Shown piece after piece: positions 1 through 8,725 of a stretch of 58,776 nucleotides of DNA (position 1 is its first letter; each line of letters starts with the position of its first letter). The notes beneath the pieces were generated by a model that had not been told where the DNA came from, made no database searches, and saw only the letters and a list, made by a program, of their open reading frames with translations. This DNA comes from Salegentibacter tibetensis (GTDB taxonomy: Bacteria > Bacteroidota > Bacteroidia > Flavobacteriales > Flavobacteriaceae), in contig NZ_JAIQZA010000027.1 in the NCBI RefSeq assembly GCF_020164485.1, forward strand, positions 1 through 58,776, written 5' to 3'. The position numbers and the translations under genes are program-made.

Positions 1-2
1 AA

Positions 3-497
3 GCCAGAAACACCCATACCTGGATGCAGGAATCAATTAAAGCTGGTGTTGTTTACAAAGAGCCTTTTTGGAAAGACCATAAAGTTTCAATCATTGTAAG
101 TAACCAGGGTCCTGTTATAGAATATTATGACCATAGCGATTCTACGAATTCTAGATTCGCCCTGTGTGGATTCTTACATCCCGCTTCTGGAAATCTGAAA
201 AGAGTAGAACGGGAAGAAAAGGTCATTACTCAGTTAAAACGTCTGTTTGGGAGAGAAGCAGGAGAATACACCAGTTACGAAGAGGTTGTGTGGCAAAATG
301 AAAAGTTTACAAATGCCAATACGGGAGAAACTTTTCTGCCCCATCAAAACAATGGAAACAGCATTTTTAAGGAGTCACTTTATGGTGGAAAAGTATTGAT
401 TTCAAATTCTGAAACATCACCCGTTTACGGTGGGTATATGGAAGGAGCAGTTTTTTCCGGCAATCAGTTGGTTAATAAGATGTTGAAGGAGAAATAG
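3..497 (+). CDS. Flavin-containing amine oxidase, C-terminal part (truncated by window edge)
   Basis: The frame is open to the left edge, so the N-terminal FAD-binding half lies outside the window; the ATG at 24 is internal. What remains resembles the C-terminal third of FAD-dependent amine oxidases of the monoamine-oxidase superfamily: a substrate-domain stretch with NVGP-like 'NQGPVIEYYDHS', then 'LPHQNNGN', and a terminal 'GGYMEGAV' motif, the segment that contacts the flavin in this family. The likely reaction is oxidative deamination of an amine, but the substrate cannot be told. The following gene starts 228 bases downstream on the same strand and looks unrelated. Family assignment is fairly sure; the specific function is not. 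Confidence 0.75.
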   Translation, partial: ARNTHTWMQESIKAGVVYKEPFWKDHKVSIIVSNQGPVIEYYDHSDSTNSRFALCGFLHPASGNLKRVEREEKVITQLKRLFGREAGEYTSYEEVVWQNEKFTNANTGETFLPHQNNGNSIFKESLYGGKVLISNSETSPVYGGYMEGAVFSGNQLVNKMLKEK

Positions 498-725
498 ACA
501 GGCGATTACCAGGAAGCAAATTTTAAGGGTCTGTTGTCGTAAATCTTCTTAATAACCCAGGATTATCCCAATGTTCTTGGAAATAAACCTATACAGTATG
601 TTATGGGAGAATCTTTATTTTGGCACAGTTGATGCACTATACAGGATACACCAAATCTTATGCAGTTGAAATTATAGAGGCAGGACTCTCAATTACTGCT
701 GTGTAAATAAAAATCAGGAAAACAT

Positions 726-2210
726 ATGAGAATTAATAAATTATTTGCGATGCTCGCTTTATCGGGATTCTTTCTTATCTCTTGTGAGAAGGATGACGAA
801 GAGCTACAAAATGCCCTCTCGGAAACCGAGAAAAATTCTAAAACAGAACAAGCCAATGAAATTGAAGTGGAACATTTCATCTATAAAGGCATGAACGACA
901 TTTATCTATATAAGGCTGATGTACCCGAGCTTGCTGACTCTTATTTTATAGACGATACAGAGAAGAACGAGTTTCTGTCCGGTTTTGGATCTCCCGAAAA
1001 ACTTTTTGATGCTATTGTTTCCTCACAGGATAGATTTAGCTTTCTTACAGATGATTATATAGCGCTTGAGGAAAAATTTGAAGGAACCAGCAGTAGCACA
1101 GCTGGGATGAAATATGGACTGGGACGTATAGGCGGAACTAACAATATTTTTGCATTTCTTCAATATATTATACCCGGAACCTCTGCCGACGAAGCCGGAC
1201 TCACCAGGGGAACTGTTTTTACTGAGGTAGACGGGGTGAAATTGACTACGGATAATTTTTCAGCCTTACTCGATAAGAACTCTTTGACGATCAATATTGG
1301 GGAAATTCAAAACGGGTCGATCGTAATGAGTGATGAAACTACTACGTTACAGCATTCACAATATATTGCCAATCCGGTGCATATCGCTAAGACTCTTGAT
1401 GTTGAGGGTCAAAAAGTAGGATATATCATGTACAATAGTTTTATCGCCGATTTTGATGGTGAATTGAATGCTGCTTTCGGTCAATTCAAAGCCGAAGCTG
1501 TGACAGATCTTATACTGGATCTAAGATACAATGGAGGAGGTTCTGTAGAATCGGCAGTGGACCTTGCCAGTATGATCACAGGTCAGTTCGAGGGAGAGAT
1601 CTTTATGAAAGAACAATGGAATAAAAAATACCAGGACCATTTTGAAATGAACAATCCTGAAAGATTAATCAATCGTTTCAATTCAGAGATTAGAACTACA
1701 GAAGCTATTAATAGCCTTAATCTTTCGAGAGTTTATGTCTTGACTTCAGGAAAGACAGCCTCGGCGAGTGAGCTAGTGATTAACGGTCTTGAACCTTATG
1801 TTAACGTTGTTCAGGTAGGAGAGACTACCACAGGAAAATTTCAGGCTTCGGTAACGCTTTATGATAGTTCAGATTTTTCCCGTGATGGTGCCAATGAAAA
1901 TCATAAGTATGCGATTCAGCCGCTAGTTTTTAAATCTTCCAATGCTGCAGGAAAATCAGATTATATTAGTGGATTGGAGCCGGATGTAGTTTATGCAGAA
2001 GACCTTAGTGACATGGGTGTTTTGGGAGAAACTTCAGAGCCTCTTTTAAAGGCTTCTCTGAACCATCTCCTTGGGAAAGCTCAGCAAACGAAAAGCGCCT
2101 CTGCAAAGATGGCTGCGGAAAAATTTAGAACCGTAGGTGAGAGCGGTATGAACAGTCCCACTTACCAAAAGATGTATACAGACAAATTGCCACCGGTAAT
2201 TCCGGAGTAA
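726..2210 (+). CDS. S41-family serine protease, lipoprotein
   Basis: A 494-aa predicted lipoprotein: a short charged N-terminus, hydrophobic stretch and lipobox ending LISC with Cys20 as the lipid-bearing residue. The body has a PDZ-like segment (roughly residues 130-190) and a C-terminal S41 (tail-specific/CtpA-type) protease domain. The nucleophile is predicted to be Ser346 in the TASASE motif and the general base Lys371 in GETTTGK; their 25-residue spacing is that of E. coli Prc. It probably cleaves proteins at the cell envelope. Relatives are common in Bacteroidota as stand-alone lipoproteins. The ATG at 726 is the only start that keeps a complete signal peptide. It appears monocistronic, with a terminator just after the stop. 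Confidence 0.88.
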   Translation: MRINKLFAMLALSGFFLISCEKDDEELQNALSETEKNSKTEQANEIEVEHFIYKGMNDIYLYKADVPELADSYFIDDTEKNEFLSGFGSPEKLFDAIVSSQDRFSFLTDDYIALEEKFEGTSSSTAGMKYGLGRIGGTNNIFAFLQYIIPGTSADEAGLTRGTVFTEVDGVKLTTDNFSALLDKNSLTINIGEIQNGSIVMSDETTTLQHSQYIANPVHIAKTLDVEGQKVGYIMYNSFIADFDGELNAAFGQFKAEAVTDLILDLRYNGGGSVESAVDLASMITGQFEGEIFMKEQWNKKYQDHFEMNNPERLINRFNSEIRTTEAINSLNLSRVYVLTSGKTASASELVINGLEPYVNVVQVGETTTGKFQASVTLYDSSDFSRDGANENHKYAIQPLVFKSSNAAGKSDYISGLEPDVVYAEDLSDMGVLGETSEPLLKASLNHLLGKAQQTKSASAKMAAEKFRTVGESGMNSPTYQKMYTDKLPPVIPE

Positions 2211-2233
2211 TTTTAGAAGAACTATAGATAAAG

Positions 2234-2262
2234 AACCTGCTTTTTTGAGCGGGTTTTTTTAT
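2234..2262 (+). terminator. Rho-independent terminator of the S41 protease gene
   Basis: A 7-bp stem (AACCTGC pairing GCGGGTT with one G-T wobble) around an 8-nt loop is followed by a run of seven T, 24 bases after the stop codon. Confidence 0.8.
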
Positions 2263-2401
2263 TTTCGAAGATGTAAGAAAAGAACCAAACACCGTACTCG
2301 CCTCTTTAATAGCTAGGATCCCCAGCTTTTCACTACGTACTTTGCATTCTTTCGTGACCTGCCTGTATATCATAAATATATTTTCTCTATTCAATATGGA
2401 A

Positions 2402-3505
2402 TTATTTGTCATTAAAACTTTCCTTAAGTCGTTCTGCTGCCATTTTTTGTGCCTCAACAGCCTGTTCCAATACGGCTGCCATTCCGAAAAATTCATGAGT
2501 TACACCTGAAAAAACCTCTCTTTTAACATCAATGCCTGCTTCTTTTAGTTTTTCTGCCAGCTCTCCACCTTCATATTGCAATGGATCAATTTCTGCATTG
2601 ATAATAGTTGTTGGTGGCAATTGACTCAAATCAGCATCTATTAAATTTACTAGCGGTTCCTCCTTAGTTTCCCAATCTGGAACATATTTATTGAAAAACC
2701 ACTTCATAAGACCCCTGTTTAGGGGAACTGCCTTTTCATATTGATCATAAGTTGGTGATTGTACATCTCCATCTGCGATTGGGTAAATGGCAAGAATATG
2801 CACAGGCATTTTTAAACCCTGCTCTTTTGCCATTAAAGGCACGGCAACAGCTAAATTTCCTCCCGCACTCTCACCGGCAGTAGCTATGTTATTTGGATCA
2901 CTACCCAATTCTGCTGCATTTTCCACTACCCATTTGTAGGCAGCATAAGAATCATCATGAGCCGCCGGAAAAACGTGTTCCGGTCCTAACCTGTATGCTA
3001 CAGATACTACTATGGCATTTGTGAGATCAGAAAGTGCGATAGCTGAAGGCTCGTAGGTATTAAGATCTGCTATAACCCAGCCTCCGCCGTGATAATAAAC
3101 AATCACCGGTAAATTTTGTTCCTGACTATTTGCTGAAACTGGCTTATATATTCTAACGAGGATACCTTCTTCAGGTCCTACAGGAAGTATCTTATGAGAA
3201 ATATCCACTTTTGGCTTTGATGCCTCTATTCCCGTCTTTGTAAGCAAAGCCATTACCGCTTCTACCGGCAATTTTGCATTTCTAAACTGAAACGGACTTA
3301 TTTCTGAAACCTTTGGATTTTCAAAAGCCATGAATTGTTCTATGACTGCCAGCATTTGAGGATCAATGTTTGGAGCCCAGTCAGGATTAGGACCCATAGG
3401 TTGGATTTCCATAGGATTATTAGTATTTATCACTGGTCCTGTTTTCATGTCCTGTGCCCGCAAGGGAGATGAAATGAAGACAAAGAGAAGTACTGCAATT
3501 AACAT
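2402..3505 (-). CDS. Alpha/beta-hydrolase esterase of the hormone-sensitive-lipase family, exported
   Basis: This 367-aa protein has a hydrophobic N-terminus ending in SSPLRAQ, a plausible type I signal peptide, so it likely acts outside the inner membrane. The HSL/bacterial esterase family marks are all present: oxyanion-hole HGGG at residues 139-142, nucleophile Ser213 in GESAGG, acid Asp307 in AEIDP and His337 in VTHEFF. It should hydrolyse short-chain carboxylic esters. The ATG at 3505 gives a signal peptide lacking a basic residue. No alternative start lies just upstream in either the present or the reconstructed pre-insertion sequence. An IS element sits directly before the start codon, so the native promoter is now about 1.3 kb away and expression may be lost or changed. 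Confidence 0.87.
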   Translation of the reverse strand: MLIAVLLFVFISSPLRAQDMKTGPVINTNNPMEIQPMGPNPDWAPNIDPQMLAVIEQFMAFENPKVSEISPFQFRNAKLPVEAVMALLTKTGIEASKPKVDISHKILPVGPEEGILVRIYKPVSANSQEQNLPVIVYYHGGGWVIADLNTYEPSAIALSDLTNAIVVSVAYRLGPEHVFPAAHDDSYAAYKWVVENAAELGSDPNNIATAGESAGGNLAVAVPLMAKEQGLKMPVHILAIYPIADGDVQSPTYDQYEKAVPLNRGLMKWFFNKYVPDWETKEEPLVNLIDADLSQLPPTTIINAEIDPLQYEGGELAEKLKEAGIDVKREVFSGVTHEFFGMAAVLEQAVEAQKMAAERLKESFNDK

Positions 3506-3514
3506 TCTAATATT
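3504..3514. repeat. Left target-site duplication of the IS element
   Basis: The 11-bp sequence ATTCTAATATT occurs here and again directly at the other end of the element (4821-4831). It overlaps the last two bases of the reverse-strand start codon of the esterase gene. Confidence 0.88.
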
Positions 3515-4820
3515 ACTAGTGATGCGTTGATTTTTTTAATATGTTTATAATTATCTGATAATAAAATACTTATATGCGTTCTTTGATTTTTTGATTTGAA
3601 TTGATCAGTAGCTTTGCCCTTTTTTTATGGCAAGCTATGAATACAGGTAAATATATTTTCGCTCAACTTTTGCAGTTTATTAACCGCTATGAGTTTGAAA
3701 AGTGCGTTTCCAAATACAATGGAGACCACGGAATAAGGGAGTTCAATTGTTGGAACCAATTTATTCAATTATTCTTTGGTCAGCTAACTGCCCGAAACTC
3801 GTTACGCGATATTTGTACCTGCCTGAAAGCCCATCAAAACAAGCTATACCATCTCGGTATTAAAAAGCAAGTTAATCAATCAAGCATTTCACGAGCCAAT
3901 GAAAGTAGGGATTGGAGAATATTTGCAGAATTCGGTCAGTATTTGATAGACCAAGTCAGGCCAATGTACGCTGATTTTCCAATTCCCAACATCGATCTTA
4001 AAAATGAGGTGTTTGCATTAGATTCAACAACAATCTCATTGAGCTTAAAACTTTTTAGTTGGGCTCCGGGAAAATATTCTCGTGGCGCTATAAAAATGCA
4101 CACATTGTTGGATCTAAGAGGGAGTATTCCCTCTTTTGTAATGATTACCGATGGTAAATATCATGACAGCAATATATTGGATGTAATTGCCCCTGTAACT
4201 GGAGCAATATATCTGATGGATAAAGCATATATAGATTTTGCCGCATTATACCACATGCATGAAATGGGTGCTTTTTTCATTTCCAGAGCAAAGACTACGA
4301 TGGATTATACTGTTAGTGAAAATAATTACAACATCGATCTAAGATTTGGGCTGAAAAGCGATAAGACAATCCTATTAGCCGGGTTAAATCAAGTAAACTT
4401 TATCCCGAACCGCTACGCTTGGTTGAATATTACGATGATCAAAACGATATCCTGCTTACTTTTCTGTCTAATAATCATGAAGTATTAGCTCTGGAAATAG
4501 CCAACCTTTACCGCAATAGATGGCAAGTTGAGACTTTCTTTAAATGGATAAAACAAAACCTATCCATAAAAAAATTATGGGGACATTCAGAAAATGCAGT
4601 CAATATCCACATTTGGGTTGCCATATGCACCTACCTCATTGTAGCACGTGTCAAACATGAAATGAAAAGTAATCTATCAATCTATGAAATCGTGTAAATA
4701 TTAGGGATCTCAGTATTCGATAAAACTCCTTTAAACGAAATCTTAACCGACTATCAAACAAATCAAAATGACAAAGAACAACTGAACTTATTTAACAACT
4801 AAAATTAACGCATCAGTACT
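3515..4820 (+). mobile_element. IS4-family insertion sequence, 1306 bp, inactivated
   Basis: The ends are imperfect inverted repeats: reading inwards, ACTAGTGATGCGTTGATTTT on the left and AGTACTGATGCGTTAATTTT on the right, differing at three of 20 positions. An 11-bp direct duplication flanks the element, within the 10-13 bp range of IS4-family members. The single transposase gene it carries is broken twice (see its entry). The intact duplication and the matching ends show a genuine, fairly recent transposition event followed by decay of the coding sequence. Confidence 0.9.
3637..4802 (+). pseudogene. IS4-family transposase with frameshift and nonsense mutation
   Basis: The N-terminal half (from ATG 3637) has the DUF4372-type start typical of this group, with 'SKYNGDHG', 'FGQLTARNSLRDI' and 'YHLGI'. 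DDE-domain motifs follow ('ALDSTTISLSL', 'YLMDKAYIDF'). Near 4381-4383 the frame must slip back one base: after LLAG the protein continues in the -1 frame as VKSSKLYPEPLRLVEYYD. This is most simply the loss of one G from a G run. The C-terminal part carries the conserved 'NLYRNRWQVETFFKWIKQNL'. A TAA at 4695 then stands where the frame would otherwise continue as ILGISVFDKTPLNEIL to a stop at 4800-4802. Two lesions make this a pseudogene. Neighbouring bases do not form a canonical slippery heptamer. Confidence 0.88.
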
Positions 4821-4831
4821 ATTCTAATATT
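4821..4831. repeat. Right target-site duplication of the IS element
   Basis: This is an exact second copy of ATTCTAATATT. The next base also matches the left side, so the duplication could be read as 11 or 12 bp. Confidence 0.88.
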
Positions 4832-5623
4832 AAAAATTTCACTGCGGGAATCCTGTTTTTGATTCAGTTTTAAACTTTTCATAGTCATATTTTAAATTAC
4901 TTATCAAATTACAACTTGTTCATTAATAGCGAATTATAGTTAACAGTCATTTAGTGAAACTCTAACTTTATTTATAGGTTTTAAAAGATCAGGTGAATTT
5001 TGAAGAGAATTTATTTCAGGTACAAATTGTGGCTTACAATTAGAGCTTTGTCGGAAAGTGCAGCCAGACTGAAGCAAAAGTGGCTGAACAAATAAAGCTG
5101 ACAACAATAAACCCTGCGCATCAAGAAAAGCAAGCCAACTTGAAGGATGTTCGATCTGAAATAAAATAAAAAGGGGTCACGACATCAAAATGATGCAGTT
5201 TCAGACAAGAGTTTTACGGAGTATTTAAAGCTTATGAAGATCCATAAAGTTTATTTTATTCCCTGTTTTAATCCCTCATTGAGGGTTTAACCCGCCTGCC
5301 CGAATCATTCAGGCGGGCTTGCCTCGAATGTTTTAAAAGTATTTTCCAATGCATACCTCGTGGTCTTGCTCCGAGGTTTTTGATTAGAACCAATAATCTA
5401 CAAGGCTTTTCAATTTGACAGGTATGATTTACAGGGAAGTAAAATTCAACGGGCATTAATACTTTATCTTTTATTTATGAAATTGTTTAGAATAGTTTTA
5501 GATGAAAATATAATAATTGATTTTAAATTTCCATTGGAACATTTACATCATATAATTTAGGTAATGTTTTAGTTATACATATTAATATTTACTGTTCAAA
5601 TATAAATTATAAAACCTAGAGAG
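4832..5623. other. Intergenic gap with original esterase upstream region and a palindromic repeat
   Basis: Its first bases are the pre-insertion upstream region of the esterase gene. A stretch around 5011-5247 looks weakly coding-like but carries three in-frame stops, so no gene is called. A dispersed palindromic repeat occupies 5291-5378. The rest, up to the carbonic anhydrase gene, is AT-rich (5460-5620) and I see no other element in it. Confidence 0.6.
5291..5378. repeat. Dispersed palindromic intergenic repeat, copy 1
   Basis: There are two hairpins in a row: CCCGCCTG pairing CAGGCGGG (5291-5317), then ACCTCG pairing CGAGGT near 5355-5379. A 30-base stretch inside it (5299-5328) is identical to 53553-53582, some 48 kb away, and the second hairpin is also recognisable there in degenerate form. 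This marks a mobile or dispersed intergenic repeat family. Confidence 0.75.
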
Positions 5624-6445
5624 ATGATTATAAAAAAATCACCGTTCGCCTTATACTGTGTGTTATTTTTAATGTTCGTGCAAACTTCCTGTGCACAGAC
5701 CCAGGAAGCTTTAAGCTCCCAGGAAAAGGAAAAAATCAAAAGGGAGAAAAATATGCAGAATCCTCAATGGAGAAAAGATAATTATATAGTAAATAGAGAT
5801 TCAGCCTTTGCAAATCCGTATTACGCCTTACAAAAATTAAAAGGTGGCAACAAAAGGTTTGAAGAGGGGACAAGTATACATCCCCGCCAGGATCCTGCTC
5901 TTATTCAAAGTTTATCGGAGGGCCAGGCACCCTTTGCTATTATTGTAGGATGTTCAGATTCTCGGGTTTCTTCTGAAGCCTTATTCGATCAGGGATTTGG
6001 AGATCTTTTTGTGGCCAGGACTGCGGGACAGGTAATGGCTCAGGCGTCATACGCAACAATTGAATATGCTTATCTCAATCTGGGTACAAAATTAATTGTT
6101 GTGTTGGGCCATACCAGTTGTGGTGCTGTGAGTGCCGCGGTTAAAATACCTGCAGATCCACCTGGTCATATTGTAACATTGATCAATGCCATAAAGCCTG
6201 CCGCCCTTGCCGTAAAAAATATGGAAGGTGATGAAATAAATAATGCAGTGCGGCAGAACGTAATAAACCAGGTAAATGATTTGCGGGAGCTGGAATCGGT
6301 GTTGAGCGATGCTTATAGCAAAGGGAATCTTCTTATTATTGGGGCCGTTTACAGTCTCGATACAGGAAAGGTTGAAATTCTGGACGAAACCATGGAAAAT
6401 TTCCCTCCTACTAATTTTGGTACTGAAGATATTACAGGATTATAA
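5624..6445 (+). CDS. Beta-class carbonic anhydrase, exported lipoprotein
   Basis: A 273-aa protein with the beta-carbonic anhydrase zinc site: Cys110 and Asp112 in GCSDSRV, and His163 and Cys166 in GHTSCGA. It should interconvert CO2 and bicarbonate. Unlike the usual cytoplasmic enzyme it has an N-terminal hydrophobic segment ending QTSC, followed by a polar linker of about 60 residues. It is therefore predicted to be a lipoprotein or at least an exported protein. The core 'GGNKRFEEGT' to 'LEILDETM' is complete. It stands alone, between two transposon-derived stretches. The catalytic assignment is firm; lipidation is inferred from the Cys position. Confidence 0.9.
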   Translation: MIIKKSPFALYCVLFLMFVQTSCAQTQEALSSQEKEKIKREKNMQNPQWRKDNYIVNRDSAFANPYYALQKLKGGNKRFEEGTSIHPRQDPALIQSLSEGQAPFAIIVGCSDSRVSSEALFDQGFGDLFVARTAGQVMAQASYATIEYAYLNLGTKLIVVLGHTSCGAVSAAVKIPADPPGHIVTLINAIKPAALAVKNMEGDEINNAVRQNVINQVNDLRELESVLSDAYSKGNLLIIGAVYSLDTGKVEILDETMENFPPTNFGTEDITGL

Positions 6446-6499
6446 TTTTCAGTATTTACCTCAAACTCAGATATAGTCACTGCGAGAAAACTTTTCTGG

Positions 6500-6676
6500 A
6501 AAGCGGTTATTCAATAGTTTTCATAGAGAACTTGTAATGAAAATTACTTTATCAACAGAAGTACAAACGCATCAGCAGAATCTTTCAATGCAAAGATAAA
6601 AGCGTTTAGGGCTCAGTTTAGAGGAGTAAAAAATGTAGAATTCTTCCTCTACAGATTAACTACAATTTTTGCATAA
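6500..6676 (+). pseudogene. C-terminal relic of an ISL3/ISAon1-type transposase
   Basis: From 6539 one frame reads NYFINRSTNASAESFNAKIK, then KAFRAQFRGVKNVEFFLYRL and TTIFA before a TAA at 6674-6676. This matches the conserved end of ISL3-family (ISAon1 group) transposases as I know them. Upstream, fragments ESGY and FNSFHRELVM of the same protein appear in the other two frames, showing frameshifts. The rest of the gene is missing. The bases up to about 6730 may be the element's terminal region. Confidence 0.78.
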
Positions 6677-6740
6677 ACACAACAATTGGGCTTGATCCTT
6701 GATCCATTATTTTGCACCCTATGTAACACCCTAAAATTAA

Positions 6741-6774
6741 AAAACCCCGAAAACATTGCTGTTTTCAGGGTTTT
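6741..6774 (-). terminator. Terminator hairpin beside the tRNA-Phe fragment
   Basis: A 15-bp stem with one mismatch and a 4-nt loop is followed, on the minus strand, by a run of six T. It stands 3' of the tRNA fragment, exactly as the tRNA-Phe terminator stands 3' of the real tRNA. Confidence 0.72.
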
Positions 6775-6778
6775 AAGG

Positions 6779-6790
6779 TGGTGCCTCCAG
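6779..6790 (-). repeat. Duplicated 3' end of tRNA-Phe (candidate attachment-site remnant)
   Basis: The minus strand reads CTGGAGGCACCA, identical to the last 12 nt of the tRNA-Phe gene at 10588-10660 and in the same orientation. It is followed in both places by an AAAACCC terminator stem. A tRNA 3' end duplicated at a distance is the classic trace of integration by a tyrosine recombinase. No integrase gene is visible between the copies, so this remains an inference. Confidence 0.6.
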
Positions 6791-7022
6791 AAGCTCACCT
6801 CTTAAACCATCCATGGACTAGTTTACACAGTAATACATGTTCCAAGAGTACTCTAATCCAGATTTTGAACTGTGTGACGATAATCTACACTGGAAAAAAC
6901 TTGAGCATATTCTACAGCTGTAGTAAAATAGACCAGTGAACTTAGAAAGGAATTTCCGTTAGAACCTGGAAATCTCTTCTCAAACTTTTGATTACTAAAA
7001 GATCTTTTAATGTAGTTGTAAC
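6791..7022. other. Intergenic DNA between tRNA fragment and secreted-protein gene
   Basis: AT-rich sequence in which I see no gene, repeat or convincing promoter. Confidence 0.4.
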
Positions 7023-7820
7023 TTAATTTTCCTCAAGGGGACTAGGTGCAGGATTTGTATCAGTCTCATTTTTAGAATTAGCAGGAACAGAGTTTGATTT
7101 AGGTTCTCTGAATTCATCATATTGAGTTTTAGAGGCAGATATAATGTCAAATGAATAAGCAAACTTCAAACCGATAGCACTCATGATACGGTTTTTTATA
7201 ATGCTATTATCACTGTAATCTAGGGAACTTTGTACTTGACCATCTATAATATATTGCGAGGCTGATGGATTATCCGGATCATAATTACTCCCATAATATC
7301 TGTCTACAAAAAAGTCAGTTGGTTGCTTTAATTGAAAAAATTCGAATGTTAAAAACCCAGAAAAACCACCAGAACGTAGCCCTAACCCAAGTCCTAAATC
7401 TACAGTGTTACTTAAATTACTATCGGAGGAAGTAAAACTAATTGGATTTACAAATAAAGCAACCGAAAATAATCCAGGGCGATATGTAAAATGTTTAACA
7501 GTTACCTCATCGCCATTTTGGTCAACATCACTGTAATAATTTGTAATTGTACTTACGAAAGGTGTAAATACAATCCCAGTACTAATGTTAGGCTTAAGTC
7601 TTGAAGCGTCATCAATAAAAACACTTTTATTCGATTTATCGACCTTAGGAAGTTCGTATACGTTCCCATTCGCTATGACAGAAATCCCGCCACCTGCAAA
7701 AAAATGGATTCTTTCATTCCAGCTATCGATGTAATTTCCTGTTTTTCGAATTAGTGTATCTTGTGAAAAAACAGAGATTGTATAGATAGTAAAGATCAAT
7801 AATAGTAGTAATTTTTTCAT
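7023..7820 (-). CDS. Secreted protein of unknown function
   Basis: A 265-aa protein with a clear signal peptide (MKKLLLLLIFTIYT..., cleavage likely after SVFS). The mature part has alternating hydrophobic and polar stretches with many glycines ('LGLGLGLRSGGFSGFLTFEFF'), suggesting beta structure, possibly an outer-membrane or periplasmic barrel. The last 35 residues are polar and proline-rich. I do not recognise a family. It lies inside the segment bounded by tRNA-Phe sequences, about 200 bases from the tRNA fragment, and is transcribed alone, with long AT-rich gaps on both sides. Confidence 0.7.
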   Translation of the reverse strand: MKKLLLLLIFTIYTISVFSQDTLIRKTGNYIDSWNERIHFFAGGGISVIANGNVYELPKVDKSNKSVFIDDASRLKPNISTGIVFTPFVSTITNYYSDVDQNGDEVTVKHFTYRPGLFSVALFVNPISFTSSDSNLSNTVDLGLGLGLRSGGFSGFLTFEFFQLKQPTDFFVDRYYGSNYDPDNPSASQYIIDGQVQSSLDYSDNSIIKNRIMSAIGLKFAYSFDIISASKTQYDEFREPKSNSVPANSKNETDTNPAPSPLEEN

Positions 7821-8474
7821 AATAACAAGTTGTTAGAAGTTAAATTGGAGATATGAATATATCTAAACAATTCATAACTGGTGACTTATAAATTATAAAA
7901 AGACAAAAATATCGCTATCTTATCGTGAAAGCGCTCTTAATTTTGATTCCCTCTAAGGGCTTTCCTTTCTCAAATGGCTTAGTTGTTCTGAAATTAAAAT
8001 AGTAGTCCAAAGACTTATTCGTACTTGAATGGGTAGCTTAAGGGATATCAATATCAAATTTTAATCTTATAAAAAGTATTCTGCACTAGAAAAATATTGA
8101 GCATTATCAAGAGCTTTACAATTTTGAGCCACTGGTCTTTGTTTTACTTATTGCGCTTATCATTCTTTCGTAGCTACATTATTATCGAATAGAGGCTATG
8201 AGATTTTAGGAATAAATTTATAAAATATTAAGATAATTTTATAGATTTATCTCCCAGGTCATTTGGCAGCTTCACTTTCGCTACAAGCTACAATCTGCTT
8301 CATGTTAACTGGCCAATGATGTACTTAAAATGGCAGCTTCTCACTACTCGCTTTGAAATTTCTGATTTTGAATATAGTATCAGAGAGTACCGGGAAAAAT
8401 CATCTTGGGCTTATTCAGCAACCTAGTTGTTAGCGATCAATAAAACTTATTAATGTTCGAAGAAATAACGGCCA
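7821..8474. other. 654-base intergenic gap
   Basis: No reading frame with recognisable protein similarity, no RNA gene and no strong repeat is visible. In an accessory segment this length of empty DNA suggests decayed genes. Confidence 0.4.
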
Positions 8475-8681
8475 ATGGATCAGAAAAGAATTTGGAAAGA
8501 ATATATAAACGCACAAATCAAGATTTTAGAACACAAATCAAAGCCCATTGGAATTGATAATTCCGAACCTTGTGTAATCGAAGGTCAAAAGCTGGTGTTA
8601 ACTGTTGATCAAGAAATCTATAAAAGAAAAAAAGAACAAAATCCACAAATTGAGGAAAAAAATCTTCTGTATATTCTGTGA
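8475..8681 (+). CDS. Small protein of unknown function (68 aa), doubtful
   Basis: A charged, Lys/Glu-rich 68-codon frame starting at ATG 8475, 44 bases before the ATP-grasp gene on the same strand. I see no signal peptide, membrane segment, cysteine pair or known motif. The codon use looks like neighbouring genes. It may be a real leader protein for the ATP-grasp cluster, a remnant of a larger gene, or spurious. Confidence 0.4.
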   Translation: MDQKRIWKEYINAQIKILEHKSKPIGIDNSEPCVIEGQKLVLTVDQEIYKRKKEQNPQIEEKNLLYIL

Positions 8682-8725
8682 AACAATATTTACAACAGTA
8701 AATTTGCTGCTCTAAAAGTACAAGT

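Noticed and set aside
500-725. Possible relic of a gene between the amine oxidase and the S41 protease.
   Set aside because: Only short fragments in different frames can be read and none matches a family I recognise.
4376-4420. Programmed -1 frameshifting in the IS4 transposase.
   Set aside because: There is no canonical X-XXY-YYZ heptamer at the shift point, IS4-family transposases are normally one frame, and a second nonsense mutation follows.
5011-5247. A coding-like frame (segments resembling QTEAKVAEQIKLTTINPAHQ and FYGVFKAYEDP).
   Set aside because: It has TAG, TAA and TGA in frame within about 79 codons, and I recognise no family. It is at most an old relic.
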